A DNA stretch of 15,225 nt from an uncultured Coriobacteriaceae bacterium (GCA_900550385.1 URRZ01000052.1:1-15225); one strand, 5' to 3'; positions 6,795 to 13,463 are shown, counted from the first letter of the stretch. Notes: a model not told the origin generated them from the letters alone. A program made the numbers and translations.

Positions 6795-7544
6795 CTACGC
6801 TTCGGGACGAGAGGGCCTCGATGCCGCAGGCTCTGCGTTCTCTCCGGCAAGGTACTCTTGCGCCACTTGATCGATGCGCGCATAGGATGAAACCATAAGC
6901 GAGGAGAAGGATTCTTCCAGAAGGGAGAGCGTATTGCGGAGGCCTCTTTCGCTTTCGGCGGCGAGCGATTTTCTTCGCTTCATATCCTTTCGGAACTCCT
7001 CGAGCAGTGTCGGCAGAAAACGCAGCGCGGTTTCGAAGGCCAGGGAGAAGGCGTCGGTGCGGATGCCCATTCGGCGTAACGGTTCAAGCAGACGTGTCAT
7101 CGATTTTGCAGCGTCGCGGAAGTCGAGGCAGCGAGCCAGCGATACGCTTGCCGCCATAAGGCAAACGAGTCGAGCTATCGTGATCAAGGCGTTAGAGAAG
7201 CCGTCTTGGTAAAGGGAAAGCCCTCCGATTCTGAAAAGAACGTCTCCTTCTTGGCAAGAAGCCACCTGCGCGACCACGGTGATCGCGGCGATGAAGAGAA
7301 GCGGCATCAGGGCTCCGCGCATGTCTCGCAGCTCCATCTTCGACCAGATCGCGAAGGCGCCTGCTATAAGGCAGCAGGATCCCAAGGACAGGGCGGTTTT
7401 GCAATGGAAGAGCGCGAGGAGGTAGACGAGGAAGCCGATAACCAAGATGGTGCTGGGCGCGCGCCTTCCTCGCCCAACGCGGCTCGTCTTGGAACCTTGT
7501 CGGGATGAGGCTGCCATGGCCGCCATGTCATCGACATGCATCAT
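6795..7544 (-). CDS. Second ECF-type T component, paired with an EetB-like protein (FmnA-like)
   Basis: 249 aa. Hydrophobic helices at about 31-48, 52-68, 78-97 and 117-138, then a charged coupling region with ALRFLPTLLEEFRKDM (173-188), which is diagnostic of EcfT. The coupling motifs are degenerate (KSLAA at 192-196 and YARID at 221-225), and the protein ends soon after the second one without the usual last helix. The ATG overlaps the stop of the preceding gene as ATGA (7541-7544), so translation is coupled. In Gram-positive extracellular electron transfer loci a T-component-like protein (FmnA) works with RibU in supplying flavin outside the cell. This gene is likely its counterpart, although no ATPase is encoded in its own operon; EcfA1/EcfA2 next door are the obvious partners. 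Confidence 0.85.
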   Translation of the reverse strand: MMHVDDMAAMAASSRQGSKTSRVGRGRRAPSTILVIGFLVYLLALFHCKTALSLGSCCLIAGAFAIWSKMELRDMRGALMPLLFIAAITVVAQVASCQEGDVLFRIGGLSLYQDGFSNALITIARLVCLMAASVSLARCLDFRDAAKSMTRLLEPLRRMGIRTDAFSLAFETALRFLPTLLEEFRKDMKRRKSLAAESERGLRNTLSLLEESFSSLMVSSYARIDQVAQEYLAGENAEPAASRPSRPEA

Positions 7545-8110
7545 GCCTCGATCGGCTCCAGAGGAGAGGCGAGTTTTTTCGCCACCATGCCGGTCGCGAC
7601 GCCGGTGATGCTGGAAGCCAAGACGAGGATCGGCGCACTGTACCAAACCAGGGGGGTTCCCAGCATAAGCCACGCCACGGCAAGCTGGCCGGTTATGTGC
7701 ATCAATGCGCCGGCGACCGTTGCAAGGACGAGGTCGACGCCGAGCAGCCTGATGAGCAAGCCCATCGTCAACGTGGCGAGAAGCGTTCCCGCAGCTGAAT
7801 AGGCCATCATGATGGGGGACCCGAAAAGGAAGCCCGTGGCTAGAACCTTGATTGCGGCGATGCAGCATCCGCTTTTAAAGTCGATGAGGGCTAATGCGAC
7901 CGCCACCACGGCATTTGCGAGTCCGAGCTTCACGCCAGGCAAGGGTATGGGGACGAACGTCTCGGCATAGCTCAAAACGAGCGCCATCGCCGCCAGCATG
8001 CCGACCGTCGCCCATTTCCGGGCTTCTTCGGGGGACAGCCTTCCCGGTTGGGCGCCGGTTTTCGGTTGGGGCTTCGCGGATGCGGTCTTCGGCAGGTCGT
8101 CCATGGTCAT
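7541..8110 (-). CDS. Gx/HepS-I family membrane protein (EetB-like ECF S component)
   Basis: 189 aa. A short cytoplasmic Lys/Pro-rich head (1-33) is followed by about five or six helices. The motif ETFVPIPLPGVKLGLAN (50-66) is the hallmark of the family annotated as heptaprenyl diphosphate synthase component I or Gx transporter, structurally ECF S-component-like. EetB of the Listeria extracellular electron transfer locus belongs to this family. The ATG at 8108-8110 overlaps the previous stop codon as ATGA; a start further upstream would lie wholly inside the eetA-like gene. The next gene, a T component, also overlaps by ATGA, so the two very likely form one complex. Inferred role: flavin or quinone-related transport, or membrane electron transfer feeding extracytosolic flavoproteins. 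The older name hepS1 should not be read as isoprenoid synthesis here. Confidence 0.88.
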   Translation of the reverse strand: MTMDDLPKTASAKPQPKTGAQPGRLSPEEARKWATVGMLAAMALVLSYAETFVPIPLPGVKLGLANAVVAVALALIDFKSGCCIAAIKVLATGFLFGSPIMMAYSAAGTLLATLTMGLLIRLLGVDLVLATVAGALMHITGQLAVAWLMLGTPLVWYSAPILVLASSITGVATGMVAKKLASPLEPIEA

Positions 8111-8532
8111 CGGCTTATCGAATCGAGGGATTCCGAAGGATCCTGGCTCTCTCCGCTCTTGCCGTCGGAGGGGTCGACGATTTCGATCCATAGCTTATGG
8201 GGAAGGCAGATGATCTGCTGGGGAGGCTGCGATATCTTTCCCTGCTTCATGCAATCGTGGGTTTCGCAGTCGGCGTCGGCTACGTAGACCTCGCCGTCCT
8301 CGACCACGATCGTGTTATATCCCAATTCCGTCTCGATGGTGATCGAATCGTCTCGATCGAGGGGCAGCGTTGTGGAGGTCCCTTCGAAATCATGGACGAT
8401 GGCAACGGGAGCTTTCGTTTCCGAACCGCACGCCAGCACGATCGTGATGAAAAGGCTGGCGGCCAAAGCCAGCGCGATCACGATGGCGACGGCGGTATTG
8501 GCGGCGCGTTTCTGTTTGGACTCGTCTTTCAC
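8107..8532 (-). CDS. NusG domain II-containing membrane-anchored protein (EetA-like)
   Basis: 141 aa with a single N-terminal transmembrane segment (13-35) and an extracytosolic beta-rich domain. The domain ends in the typical pattern of Cys89-X4-Cys94, then GKI (98-100) and ICLPHKLWIEI (108-118), characteristic of stand-alone NusG domain II proteins that accompany Gx/HepS-I, RnfG-like and ApbE genes. EetA of Listeria has this kind of domain. A disordered Asp/Ser-rich tail follows residue 120. The start is GTG (8530-8532), overlapping the apbE stop as GTGA; its stop overlaps the next gene as ATGA. Inferred to be a partner of the EetB-like protein in electron or flavin handling at the outer face of the membrane. 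Confidence 0.88.
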   Translation of the reverse strand: MKDESKQKRAANTAVAIVIALALAASLFITIVLACGSETKAPVAIVHDFEGTSTTLPLDRDDSITIETELGYNTIVVEDGEVYVADADCETHDCMKQGKISQPPQQIICLPHKLWIEIVDPSDGKSGESQDPSESLDSISR

Positions 8533-9572
8533 GAGGTTTCCGTTTCTCTGAAGGGTTCGCTCGACAGTCCGGAAGTGCGGAAGGTCGAACCCGTGGCGCT
8601 GATGAGAAGCGCCTCGATATTCGGCAGTTGTTCGATGAACTCGATGGAATCGCCCGGATCCATCATGAAAAGAGCCTTCGTGTACCCTTCGCCGTCAACG
8701 CCTGAAGGTGAGACGATGCTTGCGCTGACCAGATCCGTTTCGACCGGGTATCCCGTGCGGGGGTCTAAGATGTGCCAGTACCGTTTACCGTCCTTGACGA
8801 ACTGCCTTTCGGTCAGGCTGCTGGTCACCAAGGAGCAATCTTCAAGGTCGTAGGTTGAAACGACCTCCCCTGCATCCTCGAAGGGGTTTTGTATGCCGAT
8901 TCGCCAAAGGGTGCCATCCGGTTTCGTCCCGATCGTGCGTATGGTGCCCCCGAGGTCTATGCAGGCGCTTCGGCAGCCTTCCTGAGAAAGGAATGCGGCA
9001 AGGTCCTCGGCGACGTACCCTTTGGCTATCCCCCCGAGATCGAGCTTCGATTCCGGGTCGAGCAGCGTTACGGTGCACCCGTCCACTTCGACGTTGCGAT
9101 AATCGACATGGCGAACCGCTTCGGCGATCGCCCCCTCGTCGGCAACGATGCCTTGCTTGAAGTCCCAAAGGCTCGAAACGGACCCGATGGTTATATCGAA
9201 CAGGCCGTCGGTCGCGCGGCTATATTCGAGCGCTTGCTCGATTATGCGTGCGGTGTCGGGATCCACCTCGATAGGGGATCCTTCTGAGGCGTTGATTCTT
9301 CCGATGTCGCTTTCGGGGATGGTGCGGGAGAACAAAGACTCGAAACGATAGCAACGATCGATCGCTCGGTTCACTGTGTCCGTGGAGCAGAAAGCAGTGA
9401 TCGTCGCCACGGTGTCGAAGACGAACACCGTGGCGCTGCTCATTTCCCCGTCCGAGGCGTGGGAGCTTAGTTCACCGGAAGACGGTTCTGGGGCGCAGCC
9501 GATCGCTCCGCAGATGGCGGAAAGCGAGGCGAGCGCCCCGAGCTTCATGAATGTCCGGCGAGTGAGGGCCAC
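8529..9572 (-). CDS. apbE: FAD:protein FMN transferase (ApbE/FmnB-like), Tat-type lipoprotein
   Basis: 347 aa. The N-terminus combines a twin-arginine motif (TRRTFMK, 4-10) with a lipobox ending at Cys26 (AIGC), so it is probably exported folded and lipid-anchored outside the membrane. ApbE landmarks follow: DGLFDITIGSVSSLW (122-136), KLDLGGIAKGY (176-186), CIDLGGTI (204-211), YWHILDPRTGYPV (265-277) and a C-terminal GVDGEGYTKALF (291-302), slightly unlike the usual ADALST metal-binding segment. It transfers FMN from FAD to a Thr or Ser in target proteins; the obvious target is the FMN-binding domain encoded just upstream. The GTG start lies 1 nt after the preceding stop codon with GGAG upstream. 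Confidence 0.95.
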   Translation of the reverse strand: MALTRRTFMKLGALASLSAICGAIGCAPEPSSGELSSHASDGEMSSATVFVFDTVATITAFCSTDTVNRAIDRCYRFESLFSRTIPESDIGRINASEGSPIEVDPDTARIIEQALEYSRATDGLFDITIGSVSSLWDFKQGIVADEGAIAEAVRHVDYRNVEVDGCTVTLLDPESKLDLGGIAKGYVAEDLAAFLSQEGCRSACIDLGGTIRTIGTKPDGTLWRIGIQNPFEDAGEVVSTYDLEDCSLVTSSLTERQFVKDGKRYWHILDPRTGYPVETDLVSASIVSPSGVDGEGYTKALFMMDPGDSIEFIEQLPNIEALLISATGSTFRTSGLSSEPFRETETS

Positions 9573-9573
9573 C

Positions 9574-10977
9574 TTAAGCTCCGAAGATGCCGAGCGGGGC
9601 GAGGATGGACAGGAGCGAGATGGCTATGATCGCGATCCCGAGGACCAGCACGAACCAATCGTAAGGCTTCATGGGCTTGGATTTCTTTGTGTCGCCGTGG
9701 GAGGTTTTGCTCTCGGCCTTCTTCTCGACGGCTGTCTCGTCGAGGGTCTTTTCCGTTTCGGAATCCGATGATGCCTCGACGGTATCCTGCTTTTTCGGTT
9801 TCGGGTGGATGAGCTTCGCCGCCTTCGATCTTATCACGACGATCTTCGTGAGCACGTAGCCGACGGGGCAGGCGAAATTGCAATAGATGCGTCGCGAGAA
9901 GAGGGCGCCCAGCAGCACCAGCGGAAGAAGCGCCCATTGGATGCCCACGCCAACTTGCCCGAATATCAGCGAGAAGGGTTCGTAGCTGGCGAAATCCAGG
10001 CTATGGATGCCGAAGGACAGCGCCAACGAGACGAAGAGCAGCAAGCCCGGTCCCCATCGAAGAATCTTCCCGACAAGGGGGTTGAGCGGTTTTTTCCCGA
10101 TGGTGCCGCCGAAGGCGAAGATGGCCTCCTCCAGCGCGCCGAACGGGCAGATTCGCTGGCAGTAGACGTTCTTGCCTGTCGCGATGACCAATATGAGCAC
10201 GCCGAAAACCAAGAGGTACCAGCGCAAATAGTCGATGATGCTAGGCCAGTCGAGCGAGAACAGGGCGATGAGCACGGTGAGCGTGATGAATTGGGCCGCG
10301 ATGAAGCCCATGACGACGATCGAATAGACGCGGCATACCCAAACCAGCACCTTGTTTTTCGAAAGGAGAGTGGTCGCCAATGCCAAGATGAGCATGACGA
10401 ACACGAGCACATCGAGGTAGCCGACGCCGATCTGGTTATCGTGGCGCTCGACATCGGTGTCGAGATAATGCTCGCCGACATAGGCGACGCCTTCCTCGAC
10501 GGCTTTAGTCGACGCGTTCGATGAGATCGTCGCATGGCTGATGGCATCGACGTTCGTGTTGATGCTGAACCCTTCCGAGATGGGGTCTCCCACGAAGTTG
10601 TCCTTGAAGAACGATCCGCCGATCAGCTTCCTGAAATACGAAGGCGTTTCCCCTTGGGCGTAGGCTCGGGCATCTAGCACCGTGCCGTCCATGCCCACCA
10701 AAGTCGCCATCGTGATATCGGATTGGTATCCGTAATGGCTGGTAAGAACCAGGTAGCCAGCGAGGTTTCCCTCCGAGGAGACTTCGTAGACGACGGGATC
10801 CTGGTTGATCAGCTCATAGGAGTCGAACTCGTCGTAATCGTCGAGGAACGATTCGTCGATCGGCTCTTGGTACATGAGGTTCATCGCGAAGAGGATGGCG
10901 ATGATCGCGCATCCGGCGATGAGCGCGAGGTTCTTCGGTTTGGAAAACCAATTCCGAGACGCTTTGCCACTAGCCAT
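9574..10977 (-). CDS. rdhC: RdhC/PceC-like membrane flavoprotein: FMN-binding domain plus NosR/NapH-type polyferredoxin
   Basis: 467 aa. One N-terminal helix (17-35) is followed by an extracytosolic FMN-binding domain (about 60-170). Its flavinylation site follows D-x-x-S-x-A-T-x-S at 144-152, with Thr150 the expected FMN carrier and His148 where Gly is usual. Five or so helices follow (188-206, 215-240, 250-267, 310-325, 347-360), with two CX3CP motifs at Cys273/Cys277 and Cys366/Cys370 as in NosR/NirI/PceC proteins. A charged Lys/Glu/Ser linker (392-438) leads to a last helix (441-462). The family accompanies reductive dehalogenases and passes electrons from quinol across the membrane. It overlaps the upstream gene by 8 nt and sits 1 nt before apbE. 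Confidence 0.9.
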   Translation of the reverse strand: MASGKASRNWFSKPKNLALIAGCAIIAILFAMNLMYQEPIDESFLDDYDEFDSYELINQDPVVYEVSSEGNLAGYLVLTSHYGYQSDITMATLVGMDGTVLDARAYAQGETPSYFRKLIGGSFFKDNFVGDPISEGFSINTNVDAISHATISSNASTKAVEEGVAYVGEHYLDTDVERHDNQIGVGYLDVLVFVMLILALATTLLSKNKVLVWVCRVYSIVVMGFIAAQFITLTVLIALFSLDWPSIIDYLRWYLLVFGVLILVIATGKNVYCQRICPFGALEEAIFAFGGTIGKKPLNPLVGKILRWGPGLLLFVSLALSFGIHSLDFASYEPFSLIFGQVGVGIQWALLPLVLLGALFSRRIYCNFACPVGYVLTKIVVIRSKAAKLIHPKPKKQDTVEASSDSETEKTLDETAVEKKAESKTSHGDTKKSKPMKPYDWFVLVLGIAIIAISLLSILAPLGIFGA

Positions 10978-11482
10978 TGCTCAGGCCCTTCTTCCACGTG
11001 TTGTTGTCTTTCAGGAAATGGAGGACCCTCTTCACGAGAATCGCTTCCGCTAATTCCTCGTCACCGAAATCGGGTTCGGCGAGAAGCGTGCGGACGTATT
11101 GATCCCGATACTCCTGCTTGTACGTCTCGATGTCTTCGGGGGTGACTTCGATGCCCTCGACTTCGGCTATCGATTCGATGGTGAGGTTTTCCAGCGCGGT
11201 TCGCAGAAGGTTCGCCTTGCAGTAATCGGGAAGCTCGTCTTCGGTTATGCCGTTTATGTAGCAGAACGCCCCGATGGGCTTCTTGCCCTTTTTCAAGCCT
11301 TCGCGAAGATCCCGCTCCGCCCGCGCCGCCTCTTCTTCGAGGGCGTTCTCGTCGAGGCGGTAGGTGACATTGTCGATGACGGTGTTGATGAGCTCGTTGA
11401 GGTAGGCGGTCTCGTCGCCGTCGGCTTCGACGACGAGACCGACATAGGAGCCGAGGGAGAAGTCGGTGAGAATCTGCTTCAT
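10970..11482 (-). CDS. rdhT: Stand-alone trigger factor C-domain-like chaperone (RdhT/PceT-like)
   Basis: 170 aa with no signal peptide or transmembrane segment, predicted helical, cytoplasmic. Residues 73-125 (FCYINGITEDELPDY, then LLRTALENLTIESIAEVEGIEVTPEDIETY) closely follow the substrate-cradling C-terminal domain of trigger factor. The helical repeat continues to about 158 (EELAEAILVKRVLHFLKDN). The ribosome-binding domain and the FKBP-type prolyl isomerase domain of full trigger factor are absent. In organohalide-respiring Desulfitobacterium, PceT is a trigger-factor-type chaperone for the RdhA precursor, so I infer the same job for this shorter protein. The ATG is preceded by AAGGATGG. 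It overlaps rdhC by 8 nt and lies 90 nt after rdhB. Confidence 0.78.
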   Translation of the reverse strand: MKQILTDFSLGSYVGLVVEADGDETAYLNELINTVIDNVTYRLDENALEEEAARAERDLREGLKKGKKPIGAFCYINGITEDELPDYCKANLLRTALENLTIESIAEVEGIEVTPEDIETYKQEYRDQYVRTLLAEPDFGDEELAEAILVKRVLHFLKDNNTWKKGLSNG

Positions 11483-11514
11483 GGTCCATCCTTACTGGTA
11501 GATCGATGAACGCG

Positions 11515-11550
11515 CCAACGCGCCCGCCCTTTTCGGGGCAGGCGCGTTGG
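11515..11550 (-). other. Strong intergenic hairpin between rdhB and the chaperone gene
   Basis: On the minus strand CCAACGCGCCTGCCC pairs with GGGCGGGCGCGTTGG (15 bp, one G-U pair) around a 6-nt loop. There is no U tract after it, so it is unlikely to be a full intrinsic terminator. Placed just after the two structural genes rdhA and rdhB, it may protect their 3' end or reduce read-through into the maturation genes. Confidence 0.75.
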
Positions 11551-11572
11551 AGGGACATATGGGAAGGGAGCC

Positions 11573-11884
11573 TTACGCTTCCTCGGCCGCCTGGGCGGGC
11601 TTGGCGCCCTCCTTCTTGGGCATGCCGAGGCGGAACCCTATCACGCCCAGGATGATGCCGATGCCGCCGAACATGAGCAGGCCCATGGCCGCCGACTGGG
11701 GCTCGGTCTCGGTGAGGGAGGCGTAGGCCCAGTCGATGCCGAAGCACAGCGCCAGCAGCCCGACGATCCACAGCGCGTAGACGCCGGCCAGCTTGCCGGC
11801 GGCGAAGCCGGCCTTCTTGTAGTGGAGGATGACCAGCGTGGCCACGACGCCGAACAGCGCGCCGACGATGGAGTAAACCAGCAT
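11573..11884 (-). CDS. rdhB: RdhB-like membrane anchor of the reductive dehalogenase
   Basis: 103 aa with three hydrophobic helices (about 3-20, 33-53, 65-85) and a positively charged then Ala-rich cytoplasmic tail. The loop TETEPQSAAMG (57-67) before the third helix resembles the conserved short loop of PceB/RdhB proteins, and the length matches that family (about 90-105 aa). It would hold RdhA at the outer face of the membrane. The ATG has GGAAGG 6 nt upstream, and it starts 16 nt after the rdhA stop, the standard rdhA-rdhB arrangement. Such small proteins are weakly conserved, so position is a large part of the evidence. Confidence 0.85.
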   Translation of the reverse strand: MLVYSIVGALFGVVATLVILHYKKAGFAAGKLAGVYALWIVGLLALCFGIDWAYASLTETEPQSAAMGLLMFGGIGIILGVIGFRLGMPKKEGAKPAQAAEEA

Positions 11885-11900
11885 TGCGTGCCTTCCTTTC

Positions 11901-13343
11901 CTAGATGTCTTTCCGCCAGAAGTCGGTGAGGGTCTGATCGTCGGGTATGCCGCCGTAGCCGAAGAACCCGTCGAAGTAGCGCGCGATCGTGCTGAAGCCG
12001 GGCACCTGGGTGACGATGCGCAGCACGTCGTGGTGCCAAACTTGAGGCTTGTTGTAGGGGCACACGCCGATGCAGATGCCGCAGTCGTTGCCGTTCAAGT
12101 TGAGATACCAGTTGATCAGGCATTTCTGGGCGTCAAGCTGATACTTCTTGATGCCGTCCTGGGCGCACAGGCTGTTCGGCACGTTCTCCGGATCGTCGAT
12201 GCTCAGGTGCGTGATGGCCTCCGAGGGGCACGCGTCGGCGCACAGCTGGCAGCCCTCGCAGAACTGGGTCACGCCGAAGGACTTGGGCTTGTCGTACTCG
12301 AACTCGCAGTCGGTGTAGACCTTGGCGAGGCGGACGCGGGGGCCGTACTCCTCGGTCATGAGGATGCTCATGCGGCTGCCCTCGCCCAGGCCGGCGCGGA
12401 TCGCCTCGGCGACGCTGGGGGAGGCGTTGTTGCCGCAGTGGTAGGTGTTGTAGCCGAGCTTGCGAAGGAACATGGCCAGACGCAGGCTCACTTCCGCCAT
12501 ACGGGAGTAGGCGGTGTAGGTTGCGCCGGTCTCGATCATGGACCCGCTTGCCTTGAAGCACTCGTAGTCCATCTCGAATGCCAGCACGATGACGGATTTG
12601 GGCTCGAACCCGAAGTCCATCGGACGCTCGATATCCACCAACTCGGGGATGGTCTTCCCCTTCATATCGACGGGCATGGCGACCTCGGTTGCATAGACGA
12701 AGCGCTCGTCGTAAGGGGCGATGCCCACGAGGCTGGCGCCATACACCTTGGCCGCTTTCTTCACGGCGTAGGATGCCTGGGCGAGGCTTTCGAACTCGTA
12801 TTTCTCGTCGGAGACGTCGAAGAAGTTCGCGCCGCCGTTCGGATAGCTTGCACTGGTTTGCGCGTACATGGACAGCGGGATGTACTCGCCATCTTCATTC
12901 TGGAAATGGCAGCAGCTGTCGAAAGAACGTCCGGCGCCGGTCACGCTTGCGCCCAGCAGGTTGTAAGTCGCCTGCCCGCCGTATTCGAAGGCGTAGTCGA
13001 TCTGGGTGTAGCCGGGATCGCCGTAGGTGAACGGGGTTTCCGTGTTCTTCCCGCTCCATTGGTCCATGAGCTCTTGGTTGTCGCGCTCGTCTTGGGGAAT
13101 CATCCCGTTGGGGACGAGGCGCGCCCTCATGAAAGCGACGTTCTTGACGTCGAAGCGCTTGAACTTCTCCGGGTCGATCTCGAGCATGTCGTCGATGGAG
13201 TCGTAGTAGGTCGCCGCATGGGCTTCCTCGGCGCTTCCCAATCCCAGCAGGGAGGCGGCGCCTAGCGTGGCTCCCGCCACGGCGCCCATTTTGAGGAAGT
13301 TGCGGCGGCTGATCCCCTTGATCTCCTTAACGCTGTCTGTCAT
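11901..13343 (-). CDS. rdhA: Tat-exported reductive dehalogenase-type corrinoid/Fe-S reductase
   Basis: 480 aa. Twin-arginine signal ISRRNFLKMG (11-20) with a probable cleavage site after AHA (41-43). The C-terminal half has the RdhA pattern: TAYSRMAEVSLRLAMFLRKLGY (277-298; Tyr279 is a candidate catalytic Tyr), GLGEGSRMSILMTEEYGPRVRLAKVYTD (318-345), and two ferredoxin-type clusters. The first is Cys362-X2-Cys365-X2-Cys368-X3-Cys372-Pro; the second is Cys408-X12-Cys421-X2-Cys424-X3-Cys428-Pro. The family holds a cobamide and two 4Fe-4S clusters and reductively removes halogen. Epoxyqueuosine reductase shares the core but is cytoplasmic and lacks the Tat signal and the rdhB partner. I chose the ATG at 13341-13343 (GAGAGGGG upstream, directly before the Tat signal); the 31 extra in-frame codons upstream are non-coding. 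The substrate is unknown. Confidence 0.92.
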   Translation of the reverse strand: MTDSVKEIKGISRRNFLKMGAVAGATLGAASLLGLGSAEEAHAATYYDSIDDMLEIDPEKFKRFDVKNVAFMRARLVPNGMIPQDERDNQELMDQWSGKNTETPFTYGDPGYTQIDYAFEYGGQATYNLLGASVTGAGRSFDSCCHFQNEDGEYIPLSMYAQTSASYPNGGANFFDVSDEKYEFESLAQASYAVKKAAKVYGASLVGIAPYDERFVYATEVAMPVDMKGKTIPELVDIERPMDFGFEPKSVIVLAFEMDYECFKASGSMIETGATYTAYSRMAEVSLRLAMFLRKLGYNTYHCGNNASPSVAEAIRAGLGEGSRMSILMTEEYGPRVRLAKVYTDCEFEYDKPKSFGVTQFCEGCQLCADACPSEAITHLSIDDPENVPNSLCAQDGIKKYQLDAQKCLINWYLNLNGNDCGICIGVCPYNKPQVWHHDVLRIVTQVPGFSTIARYFDGFFGYGGIPDDQTLTDFWRKDI

Positions 13344-13418
13344 ATGATCCCCTCTCGTATGGAAGCGAACAGCCTTGGTCGCATTGTTCCAAAATCGCCG
13401 GGGTTTGAATTGCACCTG

Positions 13419-13463
13419 CAAGGGGTATACCCCCATCTACCCCTTGTCGGGGTAGATGGGGTA
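13419..13463. promoter_or_regulatory. GGGGTA-rich nested inverted repeats, candidate operator for rdhA and/or the LuxR gene
   Basis: A perfect 13-bp inverted repeat, CCCCATCTACCCC (13431-13443) and GGGGTAGATGGGG (13449-13461), has a 5-nt spacer. It overlaps a 9-bp repeat, CAAGGGGTA (13419-13427) with TACCCCTTG (13438-13446), and a 12-bp palindrome GGGGTATACCCC (13422-13433). In all, five GGGGTA/TACCCC half-sites fall in 42 bp. It lies 76 bp upstream of the rdhA start in the divergent region shared with the LuxR regulator. No convincing promoter hexamers for rdhA were found, which suits activator-dependent transcription. The 232 bp between rdhA and 13576 otherwise hold no gene. Confidence 0.65.

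Noticed and set aside
7541..8110. Heptaprenyl diphosphate synthase component I (isoprenoid synthesis)
   Set aside because: This is the traditional family name, but the operon has no prenyl synthase component II; the NusG-domain-II, ApbE and T-component neighbours point to the EetB-like role.
11901..13343. Epoxyqueuosine reductase (QueG) as an alternative identity
   Set aside because: QueG is cytoplasmic and has no Tat signal; the rdhB, trigger-factor-like and PceC-like neighbours fit RdhA far better.
13344..13436. N-terminal extension of rdhA by 31 residues
   Set aside because: The extension covers intergenic inverted-repeat DNA, lacks a ribosome-binding site and would bury the Tat motif; the ATG at 13341-13343 has a good Shine-Dalgarno and places the RR motif at the N-terminus.
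13422..13461. CsoR/CstR-type metal or persulfide operator
   Set aside because: G/C-rich TACCCC...GGGGTA dyads resemble such operators, but no CsoR-family gene is present and the adjacent regulator is LuxR-type, so this is kept only as a remote alternative.
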